This document shows, piece by piece, positions 15,743 to 23,979 of a stretch of 32,728 nucleotides of DNA (positions are counted from its first letter, which is position 1; each line of letters opens with the position of its first letter). This stretch comes from Rhizobiaceae bacterium. Lineage in GTDB: Bacteria; Pseudomonadota; Alphaproteobacteria; Rhizobiales; Rhizobiaceae. A model generated the notes under the pieces. That model did not search any database and had not been told where the DNA came from. It saw nothing but the letters and a program-made list of their open reading frames with translations. The stretch is from NCBI GenBank assembly GCA_021648425.1, contig JAKISV010000004.1:1-32728 (forward strand). Reading direction: 5' to 3'. Position numbers and translations under genes: made by a program.

Positions 15743-16492
15743 ATGGGGGCCAATGATATTTTGGGCAAAAGCCCTAAAGCAGCTTCGTTAGCACAAACAT
15801 CTGATGGTGCAAACTATAATGCTGATCACAGTTCAGACACAGATGCTTCTCTTGCAAAGACTAAAGCACCTACTGCGGTTGAATCTGCCAAAATTGCACA
15901 AACTGAAATCGCACCAGCCGATATTGCTGCAGCAGGAATTGCTAATGTTCCCGTTGACATAGTAGTGGTTGCAGGCACCATTAAATGGTTTGATATTTCA
16001 AAAGGCTTTGGTTTTATCACCCCTGATGAAGACAAAGATGACCGTTCTGATAGCGATACAGGCGATGTACTGTTGCATGTAACCTGCCTGCGCGACGATG
16101 GATATCAAACAGCCCTGGAAGGTGCGCGCATTGTCTGTGAGGCCGTCAAAGGCAAAAAAGGGCTGCAGGCGCTTCGTATTATCTCGATGGACGACACCAA
16201 TGCAGTCCATCCCACCCAGATGCCCCCTTCACGAACCCATGTAAGTGTTGAAGCGGAAAGCGAACTGGAACGTGTTCAGGTCAAATGGTTTAATCGTAAT
16301 AAGGGCTATGGTTTTCTCAACCGTAGTGAAAATGAGGATATCTTCATTCATATGGAGACCCTGCGCCGCTTTGGATTAACTGAATTGCGCCCCGGGCAAT
16401 ATGTGCTGGTGCGTTTTGGCAACGGGCCCAAGGGAATGATGGCCGCGGAAATTTACCCGGACGGCGATGCCAGCCAAACCAAGAAACACTGA
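15743..16492 (+). CDS. Cold-shock protein with two cold-shock domains
   Basis: This 249-residue protein binds single-stranded RNA or DNA and probably acts as an RNA chaperone. Domain one (about residues 73-152) has GTIKWFDISKGFGFITP and the second RNP motif LLHVT. Domain two (about 171-243) has VQVKWFNRNKGYGFLNR and DIFIHM. Two-domain Csp proteins are common in Hyphomicrobiales. The first 70 residues are Ala/Thr/Ser/Asp-rich, apparently unstructured, and longer than usual. The ATG follows AAAAAGGGCTTTTT, so the Shine-Dalgarno AAGGG lies within a weak A-T hairpin. A DUF192 gene follows about 145 nt downstream. Confidence 0.92.
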   Translation: MGANDILGKSPKAASLAQTSDGANYNADHSSDTDASLAKTKAPTAVESAKIAQTEIAPADIAAAGIANVPVDIVVVAGTIKWFDISKGFGFITPDEDKDDRSDSDTGDVLLHVTCLRDDGYQTALEGARIVCEAVKGKKGLQALRIISMDDTNAVHPTQMPPSRTHVSVEAESELERVQVKWFNRNKGYGFLNRSENEDIFIHMETLRRFGLTELRPGQYVLVRFGNGPKGMMAAEIYPDGDASQTKKH

Positions 16493-16638
16493 AGGTATTC
16501 TTCAAGAGAGTTGCATTTGATTGCCTGGTCAAGTGAATGTGACTTGAACCTTTCGATGCCATACAGCTATTTACCAACTTGAATTCGTCACAATCTCATG
16601 GATGGTTATGTTATCCCCCATTTTCCAATTGGTGTTTT

Positions 16639-17157
16639 ATGATTCAAAAAGTTTCTAAGCTGATAGCAGTTGCTACTGCTACTATACTGGTTGGTGCAGG
16701 TGGTGCATTGGCCGACCCCGGTCATGCTCGTGGCAATAGTCAACCTTTACCCCGGCCAACCCAGGTTTTAACCCAGAAACTCGACAGCGAATCTTTGTCA
16801 ATTGTCACCGGGCGTGGCAAGTTTGATTTTTCAGTCGAGATTGCTGATGAACCCCAGGAGCGGCAAATTGGTTTAATGAACCGGGAAAAAATGGACCCGC
16901 GTTCGGGCATGCTGTTTCAGTTTGAGCGCCGCGATGTAGTGACCATGTGGATGAAAAATACGCTCATTCCCCTCGACATGATTTTCATCACCCAGGATGG
17001 AAAAGTCGCAACCGTTGCCGAGCGCACTACACCGCATTCGTTGGACGTTATATCTTCCAAGGTTCCTGTCAGATATGTCCTGGAACTCAATGGTGGCATG
17101 GCGGCATTTATCGGCATTAAACCCGGCGACGATATCGAGCACCGGTTTTTCAAATAG
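16639..17157 (+). CDS. Exported DUF192 family protein
   Basis: This 172-residue protein has a Sec signal peptide (residues 1-27, ending GGALA before DPGHA) and one DUF192 domain. Landmarks are RQIGLMNREKMDPRSGMLFQF, VTMWMKNTLIPLDMIFI and VLELNGGMAAFIGIKPGD. The family is widespread and its biochemical role is not established. The frame is open from 16579, but the signal peptide begins at the ATG at 16639. Its neighbours (cold-shock gene upstream, tRNA-Pro downstream) are a common alphaproteobacterial order. An inverted repeat TCAAGT/ACTTGA (16529-16547) sits between it and the cold-shock gene and could end that transcript, though there is no T run. Confidence 0.88.
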   Translation: MIQKVSKLIAVATATILVGAGGALADPGHARGNSQPLPRPTQVLTQKLDSESLSIVTGRGKFDFSVEIADEPQERQIGLMNREKMDPRSGMLFQFERRDVVTMWMKNTLIPLDMIFITQDGKVATVAERTTPHSLDVISSKVPVRYVLELNGGMAAFIGIKPGDDIEHRFFK

Positions 17158-17321
17158 GCCGCGATACCAGGCGCTGAAAGCTTGGGAAATTGTACTTGTT
17201 TTTCATTTGAAATCCGTTATAGAAGCGTTGTGTTTTAGTGTTGAATGCATATCGAAAACAAAATCCTATGTCGATATTTCACTTGAAGTAACCCATATAA
17301 GAATTTGAAAACACAAATAAA

Positions 17322-17398
<77 letters not shown>

Positions 17399-17497
17399 TT
17401 ATTTCAAAAATAATCACTGCATTTTTGCATATTGCCTTGCCATATATCCAGCCTGTCCGCTATCTAGATCGCTTTTCGTTCATGTTGAACCACTTGA

Positions 17498-17592
17498 TGG
17501 ACCATATCAGCCCATCGGCAAGGCGCAATTCGCCGCGCGATCTGGTTGATCGTGCAAGGATTGCAACGCAGCAGATGGGCTGATATGGTCCA
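17498..17592 (+). repeat. Hairpin A of the composite element
   Basis: Base helix 17498-17516/17574-17592 is 19 of 19 paired. Helix two is GCAAT/ATTGC (17525-17529/17560-17564), extendable by a G-T pair. Helix three is CGATC/GATCG (17538-17542/17548-17552) closing the loop TGGTT. Conserved unpaired motifs are CAAGGC (17519-17524) and AACGCAG (17565-17571). Confidence 0.8.
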
Positions 17593-17599
17593 CCGCAGG

Positions 17600-17695
17600 C
17601 CGGTTTTTCACAGCTTCTGGACTGCGTTATGATTTACTTGTGGTCAACCAGACCAAGGCGCAAATCATGCCTTGCCAGCAACTGCGAAAAACCGG
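17600..17695 (-). repeat. Hairpin B of the composite element, inverted paralogue of A
   Basis: Base helix 17600-17620/17675-17695 pairs at 18 of 21 positions and is unrelated in sequence to that of A. Helix two is ATGATTT/AAATCAT (17629-17635/17662-17668). Helix three is TGGTC/GACCA (17641-17645/17651-17655), closing AACCA, which is TGGTT on the minus strand. CTGCGTT (17622-17628) and GCCTTG (17669-17674) are the inverse of A's conserved motifs. Confidence 0.8.
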
Positions 17696-17761
17696 TCAAG
17701 TGATTCAACATGAACGAAAAGCGTTCTGGGAGCAGGTTTATTTGAGATGGAGCATTTCCCC

Positions 17762-18067
17762 ATGCAGGCACGAATTTTTTCTCCGGCAAAAACCGCAATG
17801 CAGTCGGGCAAGGGCAAAACCGGACTTTGGATATTGGAATATGAACGCCAATCCGCCCGCAAGATTGAGCCGTTAATGGGCTACACCTCTTCCAGCGACA
17901 TGAATTCACAAATCAGACTGGAATTCTCCAGCCGGGAAGAAGCCGAAAAATACTGCAAGAAAAATAGCCTTGCCTATAGCGTGCAAAAACCCCACAAGCC
18001 CCGCAGGCGCCAGGTTACCTATGCAGAAAACTTTTCCTACAACAGGGCATTACCCTGGACCCATTGA
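17762..18067 (+). CDS. NDUFS4-type accessory subunit of respiratory complex I
   Basis: This 101-residue homologue of mitochondrial NDUFS4 (18-kDa AQDQ subunit) is an accessory subunit near the NADH-oxidising arm of complex I, found in alphaproteobacteria and mitochondria. Recognisable parts are ARIFSPAKTAMQSGKGKT, WILEYE, EPLMGYTSSSDM, EEAEKYCKKN and the C-terminal RPWTH-like LPWTH. I chose ATG at 17762 because GGAG lies nine bases upstream and family members begin M-x-ARI. An in-frame ATG at 17747 would add five residues. Like its relatives it is encoded away from the main nuo operon, here between tRNA-Pro and tRNA-Arg. Confidence 0.9.
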   Translation: MQARIFSPAKTAMQSGKGKTGLWILEYERQSARKIEPLMGYTSSSDMNSQIRLEFSSREEAEKYCKKNSLAYSVQKPHKPRRRQVTYAENFSYNRALPWTH

Positions 18068-18142
18068 GAATTCTCGTAGAAATAAGGCCGATAAATTTTG
18101 ATTGCTTTTAAAATTCCAGGCACTATTTTCCACGCGAAATCA

Positions 18143-18219
18143 GACTCCGTAGCTCAGCTGGATAGAGCAACTGCCTTCTAAGCAGTAGGTCACAGGTTCG
18201 AATCCTGTCGGGGTCGCCA
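18143..18219 (+). tRNA. tRNA-Arg (anticodon TCT)
   Basis: This is a complete 77-nt cloverleaf with encoded CCA. The acceptor stem GACTCCG pairs with CGGGGTC and contains one G-T pair. The anticodon stem ACTGC/GCAGT holds the loop CTTCTAA with TCT at 18177-18179. The T arm ACAGGTTCGAATCCTGT is canonical. Confidence 0.97.
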
Positions 18220-18279
18220 TTTCATTGCGGCCAATTTTATTCAATATGCACTATTGAGAGGCAACACAAAGGTGTGGCG

Positions 18280-19716
18280 ATGCCAATTAGTCCGAATTTT
18301 ATTCCCCAAACCATCCACACCACTCTGGGTTCTCATTTTTACGATGAAGTGGAACCGGCCGGGTTTTCTGAATTCACACTGCGCTACCGTGACAATGAGG
18401 CTGCAAAGCGAATTGGCCTTGAAACACTGAGCGCTGAAGAATGGCTTGTCCATTTTGGTCGTTTCAAACCACTGGAAGGCTCTATTCAAAAACCCCTGGC
18501 GCTACGTTACCACGGCCACCAGTTCCGAAATTACAATCCGGAACTGGGCGACGGGCGCGGCTTTCTTTATGCTCAGATGCGCGATATTGAAGACGGGCGT
18601 CTTCTTGATCTGGGAACCAAAGGCTCAGGCACTACCCCCTGGTCGCGCGCCGGTGATGGGCGTTTGACTTTAAAAGGGGGCGTGCGCGAAATACTGGCGA
18701 CCCGTATGTTAGCCGCCCTGGGGGTGGATACATCAAAATCTCTCAGTCTGATTGAAACCCACGAAAAGCTGGTGCGCGGTGATGAACCCTCACCAACAAG
18801 GTCCAGCGTACTGGTGCGCCTCAGCCATTCCCATATTCGCATTGGCACCTTTCAGCGCCTGTCTTATCTGGAGGAGACAAACCAGATTGCGCGATTGATA
18901 AATCACTGCATTACTCACTACATGCCCCATTGCGCCGATGAAGATGGCAGCAGGCAAACAACAAAATTCCTGACGCAAGTGTGTAAAAATGCAGCCATAA
19001 CCGGTGCGCATTGGATGCAGGCCGGTTTTGTTCATGGTGTGCTTAACACCGATAATATCAACATAACCGGAGAGAGTTTCGATTATGGCCCCTGGCGTTT
19101 TGCTCCCACCTGCGACCCGAAACTGACTGCGGCCTATTTTGACGAAAACGGCCTTTATGCTTTTTCCCGCCAACCGCCAACCCTGCTGTGGAACCTGACA
19201 CGCCTGGCGGAAACTCTCCTGCCTTTTGCCTCAAAAGTCGACCTGGAGGCTGTTCTGGAACAATATTCCTCGATCTATTCTGAGGCGTTCATTGATAGTT
19301 TTCTGCAGCGTTTGTCATTGGTACGCAAAAGTGACAATAAAAACCACAAACTTGCCTCTGCCTTCTGGGATTTTCTGGAAATTTCTCGAATTCCATTTGA
19401 GCAGGCATTTTTTGATTGGCATGGTGGCATTATCAGCAAACAAAGAGCGATAAGCGGGCCCTGTGCCAGTTATTATAAGAATGAGAAATTTAAACCGGTA
19501 CTGGAAGAACTTGAAGCATTTGAACCGTTAAATGCTGCTGCACTTTCCCATCCTTATTTCAGGCGGGAAAAGCCTGTTACCATGCTGATCGATGAAGTTG
19601 AGGAAATCTGGGCACCCATTGCTGACAAGGATGACTGGACTTTGTTTGAAAACAAGGTGCTCGATATTTCCCTTATGCAATCTGCCCTTGCGGCTTCGCG
19701 TCAAACCCCTCAATGA
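18280..19716 (+). CDS. selO: Protein adenylyltransferase SelO (YdiU/UPF0061)
   Basis: This 478-residue pseudokinase-fold enzyme transfers AMP to Ser, Thr or Tyr of target proteins; in characterised SelO this takes part in the redox stress response. Core motifs are LGTKGSGTTPWSRAGDGR (nucleotide-binding Lys), GGVREILATRML (Glu), VRLSHSHIRIGTFQ and HGVLNTDNINI followed by DYGPWRF (metal-binding Asn and Asp). The length equals that of E. coli YdiU; no C-terminal selenocysteine or Cys-Ser-Ser motif is present. ATG at 18280, preceded by AAAGGTG with a 5-nt spacer, is preferred to the GTG two codons earlier. It converges on the TadG-like gene with 15 nt between them. Confidence 0.93.
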   Translation: MPISPNFIPQTIHTTLGSHFYDEVEPAGFSEFTLRYRDNEAAKRIGLETLSAEEWLVHFGRFKPLEGSIQKPLALRYHGHQFRNYNPELGDGRGFLYAQMRDIEDGRLLDLGTKGSGTTPWSRAGDGRLTLKGGVREILATRMLAALGVDTSKSLSLIETHEKLVRGDEPSPTRSSVLVRLSHSHIRIGTFQRLSYLEETNQIARLINHCITHYMPHCADEDGSRQTTKFLTQVCKNAAITGAHWMQAGFVHGVLNTDNINITGESFDYGPWRFAPTCDPKLTAAYFDENGLYAFSRQPPTLLWNLTRLAETLLPFASKVDLEAVLEQYSSIYSEAFIDSFLQRLSLVRKSDNKNHKLASAFWDFLEISRIPFEQAFFDWHGGIISKQRAISGPCASYYKNEKFKPVLEELEAFEPLNAAALSHPYFRREKPVTMLIDEVEEIWAPIADKDDWTLFENKVLDISLMQSALAASRQTPQ

Positions 19717-19731
19717 ATTGCAATAAGCAAA

Positions 19732-20994
19732 CTACTGGGTCAACCGCAAACTGTCTGGCAGCGCCTTGACGATATTTTCCGCGATAATTGAAATAGCACT
19801 GGAATTACCATCCCAGATGCTGCCGCCATGAACATAGTTATTCCAGGTTTTAACCGTGCTCCAACCGACAAAGTTTTCCGGTCCAAATAATACCAGCAGT
19901 TTGGGGTCCTGGGGGATAATCGCTGGATTATTCCATTGCGCCTCAAAGGTTGAATAGCTGGTGGGCTGTGTTGGCGACATATATTGCTGTGTGAGTGATA
20001 ATTGCTGAATGGCGTTATCTGTCCACACAACAATGATTGGAAACACTGTCAGATTTTCATCTGGTGGAAAGTCTGTCTGGTTTTCTGTATCATACCAGCT
20101 GGAGCGCATACCTTCATTCAGGCAGGCACCGGCGGCTTCTGGATAATCAAACCCGGCGCTGGCATATTCCGAATCCAGAAATGTTTGGAAGCTGGAGGCT
20201 TCGGGTGCGTTATCCAGATCAAAAAAATCTGACGCCATGATCAAGCCATCGCGATAATACCAGGGGTATAATTGGTGATAATACGTATCGACCCAATCGC
20301 GAAAATAAATCGGGCGTACCCGTATTTTATATCTTGGGTCATTGGAGGCGATGCCCAGTTCATTGCGTAGTTGTGCATCAAACGACGAAGCACTGGCCTG
20401 CACGGAATCCAGCGTCAATTGCATTGATCCGGTAGTATCGATGCACATTACGATATCCAGCACATAATTTTCCTGACTGACTACCAGCTTTGACGCCAGA
20501 CTTGGTGAGGCTGACAAAGTGGGATTTGAAAATACATCGCCAAAAATTCTGTTTTGCTCCAGATTCATTGACACCGATACAACGCGCGCATCACGGTCAA
20601 AAGACATGGTATATGAAAAAGTGGTGGCATGTTTGGCGCTGTCAAAGTTGGCGTCCATATAGTTGTCAAATTCCAGCTTCAGCATCTCCAGCATTTCATC
20701 GTCATCCAAATCCGGATTTTCACTCATTTTTACTGAAGCTGCCAGGAGTGCGGTATCTGCCGAGCTGACAATGCTGGAATAGGAACTGGAAAACCGGCTA
20801 TATTCTACAGCAATGGCAGAACTCAGAAATATTGGCACCAATGCTACAGCGAAAATAAGAAGAACATTACCCTCGCGGTCACCAGCAAATTTTTTGAGTA
20901 TTGATGTCGGTGCCAGACAATAGCCAACTGCTTTTATCGCGAACGCGATACCAATCAGAAATCTGTCAACTTTCAAGAGAATAAAATTAATCAT
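19732..20994 (-). CDS. TadG-like pilus-associated protein with von Willebrand A domain
   Basis: This is a protein of about 420 residues, anchored by a TadE/TadG-type N-terminal segment. The sequence DREGNVLLIFAVALVPIFLSSAIAVEYSR has the Glu at the fifth position typical of pseudopilin-like leaders. A von Willebrand factor A domain follows, with the metal-site motif DIVMCIDTTGSMQ. The protein probably acts in the cell envelope with the tad pilus encoded divergently. I prefer ATG at 20994, preceded by GGGG at a fitting distance, over an in-frame ATG at 21024 with no ribosome site. Unlike most tad loci, where tadG is co-directional, it lies on the opposite strand to cpaB. Confidence 0.82.
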   Translation of the reverse strand: MINFILLKVDRFLIGIAFAIKAVGYCLAPTSILKKFAGDREGNVLLIFAVALVPIFLSSAIAVEYSRFSSSYSSIVSSADTALLAASVKMSENPDLDDDEMLEMLKLEFDNYMDANFDSAKHATTFSYTMSFDRDARVVSVSMNLEQNRIFGDVFSNPTLSASPSLASKLVVSQENYVLDIVMCIDTTGSMQLTLDSVQASASSFDAQLRNELGIASNDPRYKIRVRPIYFRDWVDTYYHQLYPWYYRDGLIMASDFFDLDNAPEASSFQTFLDSEYASAGFDYPEAAGACLNEGMRSSWYDTENQTDFPPDENLTVFPIIVVWTDNAIQQLSLTQQYMSPTQPTSYSTFEAQWNNPAIIPQDPKLLVLFGPENFVGWSTVKTWNNYVHGGSIWDGNSSAISIIAENIVKALPDSLRLTQ

Positions 20995-21145
20995 CGATAC
21001 CCCAATATCGCCAGTGAAATTCATGACGACATATTGCTAATTCTATCGATATTGATAACCCACACCGATTTACAAAACCGGTATTTGATAGAAAAAATCT
21101 AATTCAAATTTGAGCTTTTATGTATTACCTCGTGTCGTTTCCTCA

Positions 21146-21161
21146 ACACCATTAATGATGT
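21146..21161. promoter_or_regulatory. Imperfect palindrome between tadG-like gene and cpaB
   Basis: ACACCATTAATGATGT is symmetric at 14 of 16 positions. It lies 15 nt upstream of a TATAAA-like -10 candidate (21176-21181) facing cpaB, over the place where a -35 box would be. The core TTAA resembles half of a CtrA site, but no second TTAA occurs seven bases away. A smaller dyad, TCAAATTTGA, lies at 21104-21113. Confidence 0.3.
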
Positions 21162-21271
21162 GGGATTCAACACTATATAAAATTTTAGGAAAGCCACGGG
21201 CTGTTTATTAAATCTCCCTCGTTAGGTTGCTGACTATTAAAGCAGTGTTGGGGAAGCAGGAAGTGCACACG

Positions 21272-22150
21272 ATGAAAAGCAAACCGGTAGTCATGATTGC
21301 CATTGCGGTACTCTTTGGAGCGCTGTCGATATTTGTTGCCGACATATGGTTAAGTGCTGAAACCAACGCACGTCCAGTTATCGTCAAAGAGGTTGTACGT
21401 GATGCCCCGCAGATAAAATTTGCCACCATTGTTGTTGCAGCAAAGCCATTGCGTTACGGCGATAAAATCGAAGCAGGAATGTTAGCTGAAATTCCCTGGC
21501 CCAAAGATAATCTGCCCCCCGGGGCCTATCAGAATATCAAACAGGCCATCAATGATGGCACGCGACTGGTACTTAGCCCGATAGAGGCCAACGAACCTTT
21601 GTTACTTTCCAAACTATCAGGCAAAGATGGCCGCGCCGCCCTGTCAAATATTTTGTCACCTGGAATGCGCGCAGTTACAATTCCCGTGGATGACGTTTCC
21701 GGTGTAGCTGGTTTCATTACACCCGGTGACCGCGTTGACATCGTATTGATCAGCTCAGGCGAAACCATGTCAGCCGATCTGATATTACAAAATGTCAAAG
21801 TGCTAACCATAGATCAGGCAGCAGATGAACGCGATACCAGTGCAAAAATAGCAAATGCCGTGACTGTCGAAGTCACCAGTGAAGATGCCAGAAAACTTGC
21901 TTTAGCTAAAGCTACCGGAAAACTGTCGCTGACTTTGCGTGCAGCCGGCGATGCGTTGGTGGTCACGGATGCCGCCAATGATGGATTGATTGATCGCATC
22001 AACCCGTTGCTTAAAAAAGATGAAACACCGCGCCAGCGCACGGTTATTGTCAGGCGTGCGCTGAAACCAACACCATATTCAGTAATCAATGAGGAATATA
22101 TCGCTAAAAACGGCAGCCTGACAACCGGCGTTAACGACCCGGTTCAATAA
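21272..22150 (+). CDS. cpaB: Flp pilus assembly protein CpaB
   Basis: This 292-residue CpaB/RcpC protein has one N-terminal membrane anchor (MKSKPVVMIAIAVLFGALSIFVADIWL), an SAF domain (about residues 46-110, with AAKPLRYGDKIEAGML) and an RcpC domain (about 125-240, with AVTIPVDDVSGVAGFITPGDRVDIVL). It is thought to sit in the periplasm beside the CpaC secretin of Flp-type pili. AGGAAG precedes the ATG by eight bases; an earlier in-frame TTG is unlikely. It is the first gene of the operon here. The usual preceding pilin and prepilin peptidase genes (pilA, cpaA) are missing from this locus. Confidence 0.93.
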   Translation: MKSKPVVMIAIAVLFGALSIFVADIWLSAETNARPVIVKEVVRDAPQIKFATIVVAAKPLRYGDKIEAGMLAEIPWPKDNLPPGAYQNIKQAINDGTRLVLSPIEANEPLLLSKLSGKDGRAALSNILSPGMRAVTIPVDDVSGVAGFITPGDRVDIVLISSGETMSADLILQNVKVLTIDQAADERDTSAKIANAVTVEVTSEDARKLALAKATGKLSLTLRAAGDALVVTDAANDGLIDRINPLLKKDETPRQRTVIVRRALKPTPYSVINEEYIAKNGSLTTGVNDPVQ

Positions 22151-22197
22151 CAACAAGACAAACACCAATTGTCAAAATTACAATGCAGGGGAAGATC

Positions 22198-23667
22198 ATG
22201 GGCACAAAAATAATGAATAGATCGAATAGGGCATTAAAGCTATTTGCTGTCATGGCATTTGCACTGGGCATGCCGTTATTTGCTTCGATAGTTTTAGAAA
22301 ATTCCAGCGCTTTTGCCAGTGGAAATTTGATAAAAGCCGATGGGCGCAAGGATATCAAAGTAGTCATTGGCAAACCAAAAACATTTCGCAGCGACCTTTC
22401 TTTTGAGGAAATTGTCGTTGGTGATCCTGCCATTGCCGATGTGCAGCCGCTGACTGATCGTTCTTTTTATCTGCTGGGCAGTAAACTGGGCACCACCCGG
22501 GTAGCTTTGTTTGACAAAGATCGTAATCTTGTTGGCTCAATGGATGTCGAAGTCACCTTGGACGCGAGACAGCTTGGAAAATCCATTAAGAAGAATGTAC
22601 CCAGGTCTCAGATCAAAGTTACCACTGCCAATGGCAGGATATTACTTTCAGGCACAGCAAAAGATTCTGTTTCAGCCAAGCGCGCCGAGCAGATTGCTTC
22701 TCAGTTTTCCCCTGATCAGGATGTAATAAATTCTGTCTCTATCAGCTCATCCCAGCAGGTGCAGTTACAGGTTCGTTTCATTGAGGCCAGTAGGGACGCA
22801 CGCCGCAAACTTGGTGTTCGGGTCGGTAGTCTGGCCAAATCAGGCTCGCCCAATAATTGGGGTTTGAATTCAAATTCCGGCATCAATATCGGTGAAATTA
22901 TCGGTAATTTTATAGGCAAGGGAATGTCCGTCGATCTGTTGATTGATGCCATGGAAAAGCGCGGCATTGTTCGCACTCTGGCCGAACCTAATCTGGTGGC
23001 CCGCTCCGGTGAAAAAGCCAGCTTTCTGGCTGGCGGAGAAATTCCAATACCGGTTGCCGCCGCTGACGGCGTAGTTTCAATCGAATTCAAGGAATTCGGT
23101 ATTGGCCTAAAATTCACGCCAACCGTGCTTGATGACGGATTGATTTCTATGGTGATTGAGCCGGAGGTGTCCCAGGTTGATCCCTCGCTGGCTTATGATG
23201 TCGGCAACATCCGTATTCCCGGATTTTCCGTGCGCCGTGCGAAGACATCAGTTGATTTGCGTTCGGGTCAGAGCTTTGTCATCGCCGGGTTATTGCAGAC
23301 CAAAAACACCATTGAAAACAATAAACTGCCCGGACTTGGCAATCTGCCGATTTTAGGGGCGCTGTTTTCGAGTAAGGAATACCGCAAACGCGAAACCGAC
23401 CTCATCATCGTGGTGACACCCCATCTGGTAAAACCAATTGTTCCAGGCAATCGCATTGCCTCGCCCCTCGATAAAACACTGCCGCCAAGCATGTCGGAAT
23501 TTGGCTTGCTGAATTCCGATGAGATTAATGTCGCTGCGGTTGGTAACGCCAACGCACAACGCCAGCGCGAAATAGCAGCCGGCGTAATTCGCTCCGGTCA
23601 CATCATCGATTTGCCCGGATATGGAACCCTGGACAACAGCCAGATTATCAAAGTGAAAGGCAATTAA
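22198..23667 (+). CDS. cpaC: Flp pilus secretin CpaC
   Basis: This 489-residue outer-membrane secretin (type II/III secretin family, RcpA/CpaC) forms the pore for the pilus. A signal peptide (to about AFASG) precedes an N-terminal pilus-formation domain (KVVIGKPKTFRSD, VGDPAIADVQPLTDRSFYLLG). A BON-like segment (NGRILLSGTAKDSVSAKRAEQIA) and the secretin core follow, with EFGIGLKFTPTVLDDGLISM and LPGLGNLPILGALF. AGGGGA five bases before the ATG at 22198 decides the start over ATGs at 22183 and 22213. The next gene begins one base after the stop codon. Confidence 0.94.
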   Translation: MGTKIMNRSNRALKLFAVMAFALGMPLFASIVLENSSAFASGNLIKADGRKDIKVVIGKPKTFRSDLSFEEIVVGDPAIADVQPLTDRSFYLLGSKLGTTRVALFDKDRNLVGSMDVEVTLDARQLGKSIKKNVPRSQIKVTTANGRILLSGTAKDSVSAKRAEQIASQFSPDQDVINSVSISSSQQVQLQVRFIEASRDARRKLGVRVGSLAKSGSPNNWGLNSNSGINIGEIIGNFIGKGMSVDLLIDAMEKRGIVRTLAEPNLVARSGEKASFLAGGEIPIPVAAADGVVSIEFKEFGIGLKFTPTVLDDGLISMVIEPEVSQVDPSLAYDVGNIRIPGFSVRRAKTSVDLRSGQSFVIAGLLQTKNTIENNKLPGLGNLPILGALFSSKEYRKRETDLIIVVTPHLVKPIVPGNRIASPLDKTLPPSMSEFGLLNSDEINVAAVGNANAQRQREIAAGVIRSGHIIDLPGYGTLDNSQIIKVKGN

Positions 23668-23668
23668 G

Positions 23669-23926
23669 ATGACCAGGAACTTGAAGAACATAGTATTTGT
23701 CAGCGCCGCATCATTGTTTTTGTCGGCATGCCAATATGAACAATTGAATCGCAGCGAATTCATGTCTCAATCCGCCGGCAATGCCATCGCGCACAATTCT
23801 GCTTTGCAGATTATTGATCCCTGGCCACGTGAGGCGGGTAACAATAATCTTGATGTTCCCGCAGTAAAATATGGTGGCGAGCCCAAAGGCGGGGAGTTGT
23901 CACCAACCCCCATTTCAGCTCAGTAA
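23669..23926 (+). CDS. Small lipoprotein in the cpaD position of the pilus operon
   Basis: This 85-residue lipoprotein has a signal peptide ending in the lipobox LSAC (Cys at residue 21). The mature part of about 64 residues has the patch GNAIAHNSALQIIDPWPREAGN. It sits between cpaC and cpaE, where CpaD (normally over 200 residues) is usually encoded. It shows no sign of being a broken CpaD: the frame is clean and ends in a low-complexity tail. A similar short patch ending in DPWP appears, from memory, in small tad-locus lipoproteins of other alphaproteobacteria. It may act as a minimal secretin-associated lipoprotein (inference). Confidence 0.75.
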   Translation: MTRNLKNIVFVSAASLFLSACQYEQLNRSEFMSQSAGNAIAHNSALQIIDPWPREAGNNNLDVPAVKYGGEPKGGELSPTPISAQ

Positions 23927-23979
23927 GCAGGGGTCAGATAACAATAGTTTTGAAACAATCAGGTCTCGGAGCAGGGGAA

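Larger units (their letters stand above)
17470..17723. repeat. Composite palindromic element: outer 28-bp inverted repeat with two covarying hairpins
   Basis: The outer arms 17470-17497 and 17696-17723 are inverted copies, identical at 27 of 28 bases. They enclose hairpin A (17498-17592, perfect 19-bp base stem) and hairpin B (17600-17695, 21-bp base stem with three mismatches), joined by 7 nt. Read in opposite directions, A and B share the conserved motifs CAAGGC, TGGTT (apical loop) and AACGCAG at matching places. Their helices differ in sequence but remain paired. The 253-bp element fills the gap between tRNA-Pro and the complex I gene, ending 38 nt before the latter's start. Short open frames on both strands are by-products of the symmetry. 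I recognise no named family. Confidence 0.85.

Noticed and set aside
21025..21271. CtrA site (TTAA-N7-TTAA) ahead of the pilus operon
   Set aside because: TTAA occurs, but no second TTAA lies at the required distance.
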